This document shows positions 1 to 8,342 of a stretch of DNA of 64,000 nucleotides, piece by piece. The DNA is taken from NCBI RefSeq assembly GCF_036388275.1, contig NZ_DASVSF010000061.1:49847-113846 (forward strand), in the 5' to 3' direction. Numbering within the stretch: position 1 is the first letter of the stretch; every line of letters begins with the position of its first letter. The stretch is from Longimicrobium sp. (GTDB lineage: Bacteria > Gemmatimonadota > Gemmatimonadetes > Longimicrobiales > Longimicrobiaceae). Made by a program: the position numbers and the translations under genes. Under the pieces are notes generated by a model, which was not told the DNA's origin, searched no databases, and worked only from the letters and a program-made list of their open reading frames with translations.

Positions 1-272
1 CCGTCGCCGCGCTGGCTGAGAACGACTTTCAGCCCGTCGTCGCCGAGCAGATCCCGCTGATCGCCGAAGCCGTGGATGCGCTCCGGGATGCCGGCGCATC
101 CGTCGCGCTGATGGCGGGAAGCGGCTCATCCGTGTTCGGCGTGTTCGGCGAGGCCGCGGAGCGCGACGGGGCGATGGAGCGCCTGCGCGGGATGGGGATG
201 AGCGTGTGGGCGGCGGAGACGCTGGAAAACGAGCCGGACGTGCGGGTTGACCCGATTGGCGAGGTGGGATAA
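1..272 (+). CDS. ispE: 4-diphosphocytidyl-2-C-methyl-D-erythritol kinase, C-terminal part (cut by window edge)
   Basis: Only the last ~90 codons are present; reading frame starts at base 3. The enzyme phosphorylates CDP-methylerythritol in the non-mevalonate (MEP) isoprenoid pathway in the cytoplasm. The tail reads NDFQPVV, then a helix, then ALMAGSGSSVFGVF, which matches the conserved GHMP-kinase motif 3 region (SGSGSSVFG) of IspE; the order and spacing to the C-terminus are those of the family. It is followed 36 bases later by a tRNA gene, a neighbourhood often seen for ispE. The upstream catalytic motifs lie outside the window, so completeness cannot be judged. Confidence 0.85.
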   Translation, partial: VAALAENDFQPVVAEQIPLIAEAVDALRDAGASVALMAGSGSSVFGVFGEAAERDGAMERLRGMGMSVWAAETLENEPDVRVDPIGEVG

Positions 273-308
273 TTTTCGGCGTGCGTAGCGCTTAGTCGCT
301 ACGCTCGG

Positions 309-379
309 TGCCCCCTGGTGTAATGGCAGCACAGGAGTCTTTGGAACTTCTAGTGGAGGTTCGAATCCTCCGGGGGCAA
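309..379 (+). tRNA. tRNA-Gln (anticodon TTG)
   Basis: A full cloverleaf can be drawn by hand. The acceptor stem TGCCCCC (309-315) pairs with GGGGGCA (372-378), followed by discriminator A. The anticodon stem GGAGT/ACTTC closes the loop CTTTGGA, giving anticodon TTG, which reads CAA/CAG glutamine codons. The T-arm GGAGG-TTCGAAT-CCTCC is canonical. The CCA tail is not encoded. A strong terminator follows directly. Confidence 0.96.
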
Positions 380-386
380 CTTTCAG

Positions 387-419
387 GCAGGGTGGCTTTG
401 ATGCCACCCTGCTTTTTTT
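387..419 (+). terminator. Rho-independent terminator of tRNA-Gln
   Basis: Perfect 10-bp stem GCAGGGTGGC / GCCACCCTGC with a 6-base loop (TTTGAT), followed by seven T residues. It starts 8 bases after the tRNA and ends that transcript. Confidence 0.95.
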
Positions 420-554
420 CACGTTGCAACCCTGGCGCTTGCGCTATGTCGCGAGTGCCGGCATCTTCAGGTGGCCGCAAAAGTAGGCCACGTGGCCTAT
501 TCGAGCGGCCACATGCAAGATCATTGGACGGGAGCCTCAGCGACGCCGTAGACC

Positions 555-1187
555 ATGCTTTTCAGCCCGCTCAATGGTATCCTTTCCTCAGGCGTACGCG
601 TGCGTGCACTGCGCGTTCTGGCGGACGCACATCAGCCGCTGTCCGGGCGTGAGATCGCGCGGCAGGCACACGCCAGCCGCGCGATGACGCAACGCGGATT
701 GGGAGAGCTGACGCAACTCGGTGTGGTTCTGATGGAGGAAACGTCGGCCCAGCATCTCTATCGTCTGAACGAGAACCACCACCTCGTGCGCGATGGGCTC
801 CTGCCGCTCTTTCGGGCGGAGCGTCAGCGGGCTGAAGAGTTGTTCGAGGAACTGCGGCGCATACTGCTGAACGAGGCAGGCGCGGCGGCGGGGCATGTGC
901 TGACTGCGTATCTGTTCGGGAGCGCCGCTCGGGGCGATGACGTTCCCGGAAGCGATCTCGACGTTCTCGTCATCACGCCCGACGCTCGGGCTACCGAAGC
1001 GGTGCACGATGCACTTTCGGCGCGTGCGCCAGCACTCCGAACGTACTTTGGTGTGGTGCTCTCGCCCGTGGTGCTGGACTTGGCGACGGCTCGTGAGCAG
1101 GCGGGCAGTGCGGACAGCTTTCTACGTGACGCAATCCGCGAGGGCCGGCGGATCTACGGAAGGCCACTGAAGGAACTGCTGTGGTAA
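555..1187 (+). CDS. HTH-nucleotidyltransferase protein (MNT-type, antitoxin-like)
   Basis: A 210-aa protein with two parts. Residues ~1-75 form a winged-helix-like region (LSGREIARQAHASRAMTQRGLGEL). Residues ~110-205 form a minimal nucleotidyltransferase with the DNA polymerase beta-like signature LFGSAARGDD-VPGSDLDVLV, i.e. GSxxRG plus the DxD metal ligands. MNT proteins paired with HEPN proteins are known type II/VII antitoxins that can modify (AMPylate) their HEPN toxin. The next gene, overlapping by 7 bases, is a HEPN protein, so the pair reads as an MNT-HEPN module; the fused HTH could give autoregulation. Both nucleotidyltransferase motifs are intact, although the partner gene is frameshifted. 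Confidence 0.85.
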   Translation: MLFSPLNGILSSGVRVRALRVLADAHQPLSGREIARQAHASRAMTQRGLGELTQLGVVLMEETSAQHLYRLNENHHLVRDGLLPLFRAERQRAEELFEELRRILLNEAGAAAGHVLTAYLFGSAARGDDVPGSDLDVLVITPDARATEAVHDALSARAPALRTYFGVVLSPVVLDLATAREQAGSADSFLRDAIREGRRIYGRPLKELLW

Positions 1188-1611
1188 CACGGGGGCGCCG
1201 CAAGGATACCGACCGGCACCAAGCGGCGAAGTACCGCAACGTCGGCTCGGCCCTCCTGCAGAGCGCAAAGGATCTGGAAGATCTCGCAACGGATGAGACT
1301 CGCTACGGCAACGCCACTTCGGTGATCGCCATCCACGCGGCGATCGCGTACAACGACGCGATCACCATCGCATATGGCGGGTTCAAGTCCACCGAAGGCG
1401 AGCACGTCAGAGCGCCGGACGCCCTGCTGGCCGCACTGAAGAACCCTTCACCCGAGGCGGTCGACCTGCTCCGCGCCGTCGTCAAGAAGAAGGACGCGGT
1501 CTCCTACCAGGAGTATACAGTACGAGGGCAGATGCGTCCGCGATCCTCCGCAAGGCGGAGTCGTTCTGCGCGTGGGCCGAGGAAGCATACCAGCGGCGCC
1601 CGCCCACGTGA
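1181..1611 (+). pseudogene. HEPN-domain protein, frameshifted
   Basis: The gene starts at GTG 1181, overlapping the MNT gene by 7 bases. The first ~115 residues read as a HEPN-like helical protein (ATSVIAIHAAIAYNDAI, then LLRAVVKKKDAVSYQEYTVR). Around 1520-1527 the frame is lost. In the neighbouring frame the expected C-terminus continues as ADASAILRKAESFCAWAEEA and stops with TGA at 1609-1611, so a one-base deletion or two-base insertion separates the halves. Without repair the open frame runs on for 220 codons of unrelated sequence. HEPN proteins of such pairs are usually RNase toxins. Loss of this one would leave the MNT protein without a full-length target. A sequencing error is the alternative. 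Confidence 0.8.
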
Positions 1612-1735
1612 CCGGCTGGGTTGCGCGACTTACAGCCGCGCGTCCCGTCAGCCACCAGCTGTTTCATGCGTCTTGGTGGACAGCGAGCGAGAGTCTTGTG
1701 TCACGAGCGCGATCCGTAGAAAGTGGAAGAGAAGC

Positions 1736-1750
1736 TTCCAAAATCGGAAA
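1736..1750 (+). promoter_or_regulatory. Putative ROK operator in front of ROK relic
   Basis: TTCCAAAATCGGAAA, an interrupted palindrome (TTCC-N6-GGAA), ends 6 bases before the relic's ATG. The same 15-mer with one substitution lies upstream of the intact ROK gene at 3252-3266. The pairing with two ROK starts is the evidence that it is an operator. Confidence 0.5.
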
Positions 1751-1756
1751 CAACGG

Positions 1757-1920
1757 ATGCGCGAGATCAACACGGGGCAGTTTTGGCGCGCGACGTCGGT
1801 CCACCCCCGGGAGAGCAACCGCAAGATCGTGCTGAACCTGGTTCGCGAGCACGAGCCGCTTTCGAGGGCGGACGTGGCCGGTCGCATGCGCCTGCGCCGC
1901 GACCGGGTGATCCGCCGCCG
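1757..1920 (+). pseudogene. 5' relic of a second ROK-family regulator
   Basis: From ATG 1757 about 50 codons align without gaps to the N-terminal winged-helix region of the ROK regulator on the other strand: REINTGQFWRAT here against RKIDPRNFQRAT there, then IVLNLVREHEPLSRADVAGR against IVLNLVREYQPISRADLARR. Similarity ends near RMRLRRDRV, and the frame then runs into the antisense of the intact gene's 3' end at 1921. The sugar-kinase-like domain is missing altogether. This is most simply a deletion that fused the start of one ROK gene to the end of another lying in the opposite direction. The preceding ~140 bases (1612-1756) show no recognisable coding content. Confidence 0.75.
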
Positions 1921-3141
1921 TCAGCCGATGGCGGGCGCGGCGAAGGTGGGAGCGACGACCAGGGCCGCGGCGCCGCGCAGGCGGGTCTGCTGGTCGGATG
2001 CCTCGGGCGACACGGGGGTGGAGGCGGTGCCGGTGGTCAGCGTGCGCTCGGCCATGGCTGCCAGGGCGGGGGGACCCACGATGTCCCACGCCGCCGCCAC
2101 CTCGCCCCCCACCACGATCCTCGCCGGGTTCACCGCGTTGACGATGGCCGCCAGCCCCAGCCCCATCAGCCGCCCCGTCAGCTCCAGCGCGGACAGCGCC
2201 CCCGCATCGCCGGAGCGGGCGCGGGCGATCACGTCGGCGACGGTCATCCCTGATTCGCGGACGGCCGCGTAGCTGTCGCGCGTCGCCAGCTCGCGGCCCA
2301 GGTAGCGCGCGACGATGGCGTGGCTGGAGGTGTACGCCTCCCAGCAGCCGCGCGACCCGCATAGGCAGGCGGGCCCGTCCATCGTCAGGGGGATGTGACC
2401 GAACTCGCCCGCGGCGTCGCGGTGCCCGCGCACGACCCGCCCGTTGATCACCAGGCCCGCGCCCACGCCGTCGGAAAAGGTGACGTAGGCGAAGCTGTCC
2501 AGGGCGCCGCCCACGGGGTGCGCCAGCCACATCTGCGCGAGGGCGCAGGCCACGGCGTCGCGCTCGATGGTCACCTCGATGCCCACCGCCGCCTCCAGTG
2601 CGCCGCGCAAGTCCACGTCGCGCCAGCCCAACGTGGGGGCGTTCACCAGCCGCCCGGTCTCGCTGTCCACCGTCCCGGGAACCACGAGGCCGATCCCCTG
2701 GCACTCGCCCGCGGCGGAGTTGGCCTCCAGCAGCCGGCGGACGCGCGTGCCCAGCTCCGCGATCAGCTCCTCCGGCGTGGCCGGCGTCCTCAGCATCTCC
2801 AGGGCGAGGGTGCGGCCGGCGAAGTCGGCCAGCATCACCTGCGTTTCGCTCAGGCGTACGTCGATGCCCACCGCCAGCCGGTCGTGCGCGCGCACGTGCA
2901 GCAGCGTGGGCTTCCGCCCGCGGCGCGAGGTGCCCACCGCCGCCTCGTACAGCAGCCCGCCCTCGATCAGCTCGTTCACCAGCGGGCTCACCATTCCGCG
3001 CGCCACCTCCATGCGGCGCGCCAGGTCTGCCCGCGAGATCGGCTGGTACTCGCGAACGAGGTTCAGCACGATCTGGCGGTTGATCTCCTTGCTGGTGGTG
3101 CGGGTGGCACGCTGAAAGTTGCGGGGGTCGATCTTGCGCAC
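1921..3141 (-). CDS. ROK family transcriptional regulator (NagC/XylR type)
   Basis: About 406 residues from GTG 3141. An N-terminal winged helix (residues ~10-70, ISRADLARRMEVARGMVSPLV) is followed by a ROK sugar-binding fold, with AVGIDVRLSETQV, a GEFGHIPL block and the zinc motif CLCGSRGCWEAY typical of the family. ROK repressors bind DNA and are released by sugars or sugar phosphates. The gene is divergent to a sodium/sugar symporter-glycosidase operon and lies 5 kb from a starch operon whose promoter carries a similar site, so control of oligosaccharide uptake is a reasonable inference. A frame-open ATG at 3237 would add 32 mostly basic, Pro-rich residues. I prefer 3141 because the paralogous relic starts at the homologous position. 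Confidence 0.88.
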   Translation of the reverse strand: MRKIDPRNFQRATRTTSKEINRQIVLNLVREYQPISRADLARRMEVARGMVSPLVNELIEGGLLYEAAVGTSRRGRKPTLLHVRAHDRLAVGIDVRLSETQVMLADFAGRTLALEMLRTPATPEELIAELGTRVRRLLEANSAAGECQGIGLVVPGTVDSETGRLVNAPTLGWRDVDLRGALEAAVGIEVTIERDAVACALAQMWLAHPVGGALDSFAYVTFSDGVGAGLVINGRVVRGHRDAAGEFGHIPLTMDGPACLCGSRGCWEAYTSSHAIVARYLGRELATRDSYAAVRESGMTVADVIARARSGDAGALSALELTGRLMGLGLAAIVNAVNPARIVVGGEVAAAWDIVGPPALAAMAERTLTTGTASTPVSPEASDQQTRLRGAAALVVAPTFAAPAIG

Positions 3142-3251
3142 GATGCGGGGGGGCGGGGGATGGATGTGGCGGCGCCGGATGCGCGGCGAAAAGTGCTTGC
3201 GGACCCGTGGGAGGGCCGCTATCGTACGGCCATCCATTTTGTCACTGATCG

Positions 3252-3266
3252 TTCCAAAACCGGAAA
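3252..3266 (+). promoter_or_regulatory. Putative ROK operator in the ROK/symporter intergenic region
   Basis: TTCCAAAACCGGAAA, differing by one base from the site at 1736-1750. It lies between the divergent ROK gene and the symporter, so it could control both. A related core (CCAAACTCGGAA) sits in the susC promoter at 20188-20199. Confidence 0.5.
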
Positions 3267-3410
3267 GTCGGCTTCCGGACCCGCGCCGTCAAGCCCGCCG
3301 TCATCCGGCCCCTGCCGCTTGCCACCCGTCAGCCCTTTTCCGCCGCTGGTTTGCGCACGGTGGCTGGCACGGTACACCCGCCCCTCGGAACATCACCCGG
3401 AGAACTCACC

Positions 3411-5033
3411 TTGGCGCACCTGACGACCATCGACTGGCTGGTGATCGCGCTGTACTTCGCCGTGACCGCGATCGGCGCGGTGTACGCCACCTGGCGGGAA
3501 CGGCGAGAGGGCGGCGGCGAAACCTCGGCCGACTACTTCCTGGCGGGGCGCAACACCGGGTGGTTCGTGGTGGGCGCGTCGCTCTTTTCGTCAAACATCG
3601 GTTCCGAGCACCTGGTGGGGCTGGCGGGCACCGGCGCGGCGAGCGGCGTGGCCGTGGCGCAGTTCGAAATCCTGGCCGCCTTCATCCTGCTGCTGCTGGG
3701 GTGGCTGTTCGCCCCGTTCTACCTGCGCAGCGGCGTGTACACCATGCCGGAGTTCCTGGAGCGCCGCTACTCGCCCGCGGCGCGGTGGTACCTGGCAGGC
3801 ATCTCCATCGTGGGATACGTGCTGACCAAGATCTCGGTGACCATCTTCGCCGGCGGGGTGGTGTTCGAGGCGGTGATGGGGATCAACTTCTGGACGGGCG
3901 CGCTCGTCGTGGTGGTCGCCACCGGCATCTACACCCTGTTCGGCGGCCTGCGCGCGGTGCTGATCACCGATACCATCCAGATGGTGGTGCTGATCTTGGG
4001 TTCCATCGTGGTGACGGTGGTCGGGCTGAACGCCGTGGGCGGATGGGGCGAGCTCACCCGCGCGGCCGGCCCCGAGTTCATGGACATGTGGAAGCCGGCG
4101 ACGGACCCCTCCTTCCCCTGGACCGGCATCCTCTTCGGCGCACCGATCCTGGGCATCTGGTACTGGTGCACCGACCAGTTCATCGTGCAGCGCGTGCTGG
4201 CGGCCCGCAACCTCCAGGAAGCGCGGCGCGGGACGGTGTTCGCCGGCTTCCTGAAGATCCTGCCGCTGTTCATCTTCGTCATCCCGGGCGTGATCGCGAC
4301 GGTGCTGGCGCGCCAGGGCAAGCTGCAGCTGGGCGCCCCGGACCAGGCGCTCCCGGCGCTGGTGAGCACGCTGCTTCCCGTTGGCCTGCGCGGGCTGGTG
4401 GTCGCCGGGCTGCTGGCGGCGCTGATGAGCTCGCTGTCGTCCGTGTTCAACTCCACCTCTACGCTGATCACCTGGGACGTCTACAAGAAGCTGCGGCCGG
4501 ATGCGTCGGAGCGGCGGCTGGTGCTGGTCGGGCGCCTTTCCACGGGCGTGCTGGTGGTGCTGGGGCTGGCGTGGATTCCCCTGATGAAGCTGATTTCCGG
4601 GCAGCTGTACCAGTACATCCAGAGCGTGCAGGCGTACATCGCGCCCCCCATCACCGCCGTGTTCCTGCTGGGGCTGCTGTGGAGCCGGCTGAACGCCCGC
4701 GGGGCGATGGCGTCGCTGCTGGTGGGCTTCGTCCTGGGGATGGGCCGCCTGGCGGCCGAGCTGAACAAGGCGAACCTGGACGGATCGCTCCTGGCCTACG
4801 CCGAGATCAACTTCCTTCACTTCGCGGCGCTGCTGTTCATCGTCTGTTCGCTGGTGCTCGTGGCGGCTTCGATGACCGCCCCGGCGCCGTCGCGCGAGCA
4901 GCTGGAGGGGCTCACCTTCCAGACGACCGCGCGGGTGCAGCCGGCGGAGGACGCTGGCAGCCGCACCGAGGGGATCGTGCTGAGCGGGCTGCTGGTGGCC
5001 ACGGTCGTGGCGATCTGGCTGTACTTCTCCTGA
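3411..5033 (+). CDS. Sodium:solute (sugar) symporter, SSS/SGLT family
   Basis: About 540 residues and ~14 hydrophobic segments of an inner-membrane Na+-coupled transporter. Family marks are DYFLAGRNTGWFVVGASLFSSNIGSEHLVGLAG near the first helices, the WYWCTDQFIVQRVLAARN loop and the ALMSSLSSVFNSTSTLITWDVYK segment, which is typical of the glucose/galactose branch. TTG 3411 is chosen because GGAGAA lies 6 bases upstream and the protein then begins at the usual point before helix 1; the longer frame from TTG 3351 has no ribosome site. It is followed after 7 bases by a secreted glycosidase, so uptake and cleavage are probably co-transcribed and probably under the divergent ROK regulator. Confidence 0.88.
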   Translation: MAHLTTIDWLVIALYFAVTAIGAVYATWRERREGGGETSADYFLAGRNTGWFVVGASLFSSNIGSEHLVGLAGTGAASGVAVAQFEILAAFILLLLGWLFAPFYLRSGVYTMPEFLERRYSPAARWYLAGISIVGYVLTKISVTIFAGGVVFEAVMGINFWTGALVVVVATGIYTLFGGLRAVLITDTIQMVVLILGSIVVTVVGLNAVGGWGELTRAAGPEFMDMWKPATDPSFPWTGILFGAPILGIWYWCTDQFIVQRVLAARNLQEARRGTVFAGFLKILPLFIFVIPGVIATVLARQGKLQLGAPDQALPALVSTLLPVGLRGLVVAGLLAALMSSLSSVFNSTSTLITWDVYKKLRPDASERRLVLVGRLSTGVLVVLGLAWIPLMKLISGQLYQYIQSVQAYIAPPITAVFLLGLLWSRLNARGAMASLLVGFVLGMGRLAAELNKANLDGSLLAYAEINFLHFAALLFIVCSLVLVAASMTAPAPSREQLEGLTFQTTARVQPAEDAGSRTEGIVLSGLLVATVVAIWLYFS

Positions 5034-5040
5034 TCGGCCG

Positions 5041-7740
5041 ATGACGCATCGCATCCGCGCGCTCGGCGCCGTGTCCGCCGCACTGGTCGCGTCGGCCGGA
5101 GACCTCGGCGCGCAGCGCGAGCTGTATCGATCGGACGCGTTCACAGTCACCGACACGTCCGTGCACCAGGGGCGGTTCGCGGCGGTGGCGCTCTCGCGGG
5201 ACAGCATCGTCAGCACGTATCCGCGGGCCGGGCGCGAGATGCACTTCCGCTTCAGCCTCAACGGGGCGGACAACGAGTTCCCCTCCGGGACGGAGCACAC
5301 GCTGTACGTGCGCCCGGCAAACGGCGCCATCGTCTCGCCCGTGTACGTCTTCGGGGAGGAGCAGCCGCCGTTCATCCCCACGCCCGAGGCGTACTCGACG
5401 AGCGAGGAGGGCGTTGCGCGGGTGACCATCCGCCTGGACCTGCGCCACGTGCTGCGCGAGATGGAGCGGACGGGCAGGTACGATCCCCCGCAGGGCCCGC
5501 CCATCCGCCGCGCGGACTTCCGGGGCGTGTACGCCATCGGCGACGTGGAGCCGCTGAGCTGGGACGCGCGCGCCCTGCGCCCCGGCTCGCCCGCGCAGCT
5601 GCGGGACGAGGACGGCGACGGCATCTACACGCTGACGCTGCCCATCGAGGCGCAGTACACGCGTCCGCTGGCGGATCCGGGACGGGCCATCTGGACGCGG
5701 CAGGCGGACGTGTCGGCGTTCCCCCAGCTGCGCTCGCCGGAGCGGCTGGTGGATGCGCTCTATCGCATGTCGCTCGAGGAGCTGACGCAGCTGGTGCGGG
5801 AGGATGGTGCGCTCAGCGCCGGGGCCAAGTGGCCGGGCGTGTGGACGCGCGACGTGTCGTACGCCTCGGTGCTCGCCCTGGCGGTCGCGGCGCCGGACGC
5901 GGTGAAGCGCAGCCTGCTGGCCAAGGTGGATTCGGCCGGGCGCATCATCCAGGACACGGGGACGGGGGGATCGTGGCCCATCTCCACGGACCGGATGACG
6001 TGGGCGCTCGCCGCGTGGGAGCTGTACGCGGTGACGGGGGACCGCGACTGGCTGCGGCAGGCGTACGGCATCATCAGCCGGTCGGCGGAGGCGGACCTGC
6101 ACGCCATCTTCGACCCGGCCACGGGGCTGGCGACGGGCGAAACGTCGTTCATGGACTGGCGGGAGCAGTCGTACCCGCGCTGGGTGGAGCCACGCGACAT
6201 CGCCCGCTCCGCTGGCACGAGCACGAACGTCGTCCACCACGCCACCTATCGCATCCTGGCCGACATGGCACAGGCGCTGGGCGAGCCGGGCGACCGGTGG
6301 GCGAAGGTGGCGGCGGACCTGCGTACCGCCATCAACCAGCACCTGTGGATGCCCGACGCGGGGTACTACGCCGTCTTCCGCTACGGGCGTGGCTTTTCGT
6401 CCCTCGCCCCGCGCTCCGACGCCCTGGCCCAGGCGCTGGCCGTGATCTACGGCGTCGCCGACCCCCAGCAGCAGGCGCTGATCTCCGCCCGCGCGCCGAT
6501 GGTGGAGTTCGGCGCGCCGACGTTCTGGCCGTACATCCCCGGCACTCCGTCGTACCACAACGCGGCGATCTGGCCGTTCGTCAACGCGTACTCGCTGTGG
6601 GCCGCGGCCGAGGCGGGGAACACGGCGGCGGTGGAGCATGCGCTGGCCTCCATCTACCGCCCCGCCGCGCTGTTCCTGACCAACAAGGAAAACATGATGG
6701 CCAGCACGGGCCACTTCGACGGCACGGAGCTGAACTCCGACCGCCAGTTGTGGAGCGTGGCCGGCAACCTGGCCGCCAGCTACCGCGTGCTCTTCGGGAT
6801 GCGCTTCCGGCCGCACGGGCTGGCCTTCCGCCCGATGGTGCCGCGCGGCTATGAGGGCGAGCGCACGCTTTCGAACCTTCGCTACCGCGGGTCGACGCTG
6901 TCGATCACCGTCCGCGGCTTCGGCGATGGCGTGGCGCGCGCGACGCTGGACGGGCAGCCGCTGGCGCGGGCGGAGGTTCCCGCGACGCTCACGGGCGAGC
7001 ACGTGGTGGAGATCACGATGAACGGGCGGTGGCCGGCGGGGCGCGTCAACATGGTCGAGAACCGCTGGGCGCCCGAGACGCCGTCCGCCACACTACGCGG
7101 AGACGTGCTGGCGTGGGATCCCATCCCGGGCGCGGCGCACTACGTCGTCCACCGCAACGGGCGCCCGGCCGCGACGACGACGGAGACGCGCGTTTCGCTG
7201 GGCCGGCTGGACCGCGTGGCGGAGTACCAGGTGCTGGCGGTGGATTCCGCGGGGCTGCAGTCGTTCCTGAGCGCGCCGGTGCTGATGGCGCGCGACGAGG
7301 CGATCGTCGTCGCGCGGCCCCGGGGAGCGCCGCTGGAGCGCGAGCACGAGGGCTTCACGGGCGCGGGCTACGTGCGGGTGACGCGCGAGACGAACACGAG
7401 CGTGGAGTTTCCGGTGATCGTGGCCTGCGGGGGCGAGTACGTGGTCGACGCGCGCTACGCCAACGGCAGCGGCCCCATCAACACCGACGCGAAGGCGGCC
7501 ATCCGCACGCTGCTGGTGGATGGCGAACCCGCGGGCGTGCTGGTGATGCCGCAGCGGGGAACGGACCGGTGGAACGAGTGGGGCTACGGCACGTCGGTCC
7601 GGGTGACCCTGTCGCCCGGCGCGCATCGCCTGACGCTCGCCTACACGCCGCTGGACGAGAACATGGACCGGCGCGTGAACACGGCGCTGCTGGACCACCT
7701 GCGCCTGATCCACCTTGCGCCGACCTCGGAGTGCCGATGA
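5041..7740 (+). CDS. Secreted six-hairpin glycosidase
   Basis: 899 residues with an N-terminal signal peptide ending near DLGAQ. After a beta-rich N-terminal domain (~30-220), residues ~230-620 have the look of an (alpha/alpha)6 barrel: GVWTRDVSYASVLALA, SWPISTDRMTWALAAWELY, FMDWREQSYPRW, PYIPGTPSYHNAAIWPFVN. The C-terminal third contains a beta domain, a fibronectin-like stretch (ALRGDVLAWDPIPGAAHYVVHR) and a final CBM-like domain. I cannot assign a GH family; the barrel resembles trehalase/GH63/rhamnosidase-type enzymes. It begins 7 bases after the symporter stop and so forms its operon partner. The substrate is unknown, probably an alpha-linked oligosaccharide. Confidence 0.75.
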   Translation: MTHRIRALGAVSAALVASAGDLGAQRELYRSDAFTVTDTSVHQGRFAAVALSRDSIVSTYPRAGREMHFRFSLNGADNEFPSGTEHTLYVRPANGAIVSPVYVFGEEQPPFIPTPEAYSTSEEGVARVTIRLDLRHVLREMERTGRYDPPQGPPIRRADFRGVYAIGDVEPLSWDARALRPGSPAQLRDEDGDGIYTLTLPIEAQYTRPLADPGRAIWTRQADVSAFPQLRSPERLVDALYRMSLEELTQLVREDGALSAGAKWPGVWTRDVSYASVLALAVAAPDAVKRSLLAKVDSAGRIIQDTGTGGSWPISTDRMTWALAAWELYAVTGDRDWLRQAYGIISRSAEADLHAIFDPATGLATGETSFMDWREQSYPRWVEPRDIARSAGTSTNVVHHATYRILADMAQALGEPGDRWAKVAADLRTAINQHLWMPDAGYYAVFRYGRGFSSLAPRSDALAQALAVIYGVADPQQQALISARAPMVEFGAPTFWPYIPGTPSYHNAAIWPFVNAYSLWAAAEAGNTAAVEHALASIYRPAALFLTNKENMMASTGHFDGTELNSDRQLWSVAGNLAASYRVLFGMRFRPHGLAFRPMVPRGYEGERTLSNLRYRGSTLSITVRGFGDGVARATLDGQPLARAEVPATLTGEHVVEITMNGRWPAGRVNMVENRWAPETPSATLRGDVLAWDPIPGAAHYVVHRNGRPAATTTETRVSLGRLDRVAEYQVLAVDSAGLQSFLSAPVLMARDEAIVVARPRGAPLEREHEGFTGAGYVRVTRETNTSVEFPVIVACGGEYVVDARYANGSGPINTDAKAAIRTLLVDGEPAGVLVMPQRGTDRWNEWGYGTSVRVTLSPGAHRLTLAYTPLDENMDRRVNTALLDHLRLIHLAPTSECR

Positions 7741-7760
7741 GGTCGCCAGTCTGAACGGCA

Positions 7761-7850
7761 GTTTCACGCAGAGGACGCAGAGAAAAAAGAGAGGACGCAG
7801 AGAAAATATGGTTTTCTCTGCGTCCTCTCTGCTTCTCCGCGTTCTCGCAT
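7761..7850. repeat. Palindromic intergenic repeat, family A (GAGGACGCAGAG), copy 1
   Basis: Directly downstream of the glycosidase stop. The core is a perfect 19-bp inverted repeat, AGAGAGGACGCAGAGAAAA (7788-7806) and its complement (7812-7830), with a 5-base loop. A partial extra copy, GCAGAGGACGCAGAGA, precedes it. Close copies lie at 8639-8700 and 43425-43505, each also just after a stop codon. Confidence 0.85.
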
Positions 7851-7943
7851 GAAATGGCTGTTCCGGAGAGCCGCGGAAACACGACTCTGTACACTCTGCG
7901 CACTTGTGATGTATCGTTGCCGCTCTCTCGTTGGGTGCGGCTC

Positions 7944-7978
7944 TTGACAAGCTGCACCTTGTACGGTACACTGTACCG
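7944..7978 (+). promoter_or_regulatory. Promoter with autoregulatory palindrome of the HigBA-type operon
   Basis: TTGACA (7944-7949), a 17-base spacer and TACACT (7967-7972) form a near-consensus promoter. The perfect palindrome CGGTACACTGTACCG (7964-7978) covers the -10 box, the expected place for repression by the antitoxin encoded in the operon. The transcript would start near 7979, with the Shine-Dalgarno GGAGG at 7981, so the leader is very short. Confidence 0.8.
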
Positions 7979-7991
7979 CAGGAGGTGCGGG

Positions 7992-8342
7992 GTGGAAGAC
8001 GGACTCAAGAAGGTTCCTGCGAGATTCTGGAGCAACGCTGGTGGAACGGAGCCTGTGCGCGACTGGCTTCAGGGTCTCGGCAAGCACGACCGCAGGACGA
8101 TTGGAGGAGACATCGCGACGGTGGAGTACGGCTGGCCTGTGGGCATGCCGACCTGCCGATCGATGGGAGCAGGCCTGTGGGAGGTACGGACGAACCTGGC
8201 CGACAACCGGATTGCCCGCGTGCTCTTCTGCTTCTGCCAGGGGCACCTCGTTCTCCTGCACGGGTTCATCAAGAAGACCAGGAAAACGCCGGACGACGAG
8301 TCGGCGCTCGCCCGGAAACGCCAGAAGGAGCTAGAACCATGA
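7992..8342 (+). CDS. HigB-like toxin of the phage-derived Gp49/RelE superfamily
   Basis: 116 residues. The compact RelE-like fold is recognisable from FWSNAGGTEPVRDWLQGL, then CRSMGAGLWEVRTNLADNRIARVLFCF and LVLLHGFIKKTRKTP, the order seen in Gp49-type HigB mRNA interferases that cut mRNA on the ribosome. GTG 7992 follows GGAGG by 6 bases. An upstream in-frame ATG at 7854 lies before the promoter and cannot be used. The stop overlaps the antitoxin ATG (ATGA). The toxin-first order matches HigBA systems. No frameshift or missing segment is visible. Confidence 0.85.
   Translation: MEDGLKKVPARFWSNAGGTEPVRDWLQGLGKHDRRTIGGDIATVEYGWPVGMPTCRSMGAGLWEVRTNLADNRIARVLFCFCQGHLVLLHGFIKKTRKTPDDESALARKRQKELEP

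Noticed and set aside
1664..5624. Very long antisense frames (346 to 677 aa) opposite ROK, symporter and glycosidase genes
   Set aside because: Typical high-GC shadows: Arg/Pro/His-rich, no motifs, while the opposite strand has clear domain signatures.
7854..7991. Longer HigB start at ATG 7854
   Set aside because: It lies upstream of the TTGACA/TACACT promoter; GTG 7992 has GGAGG at ideal spacing.
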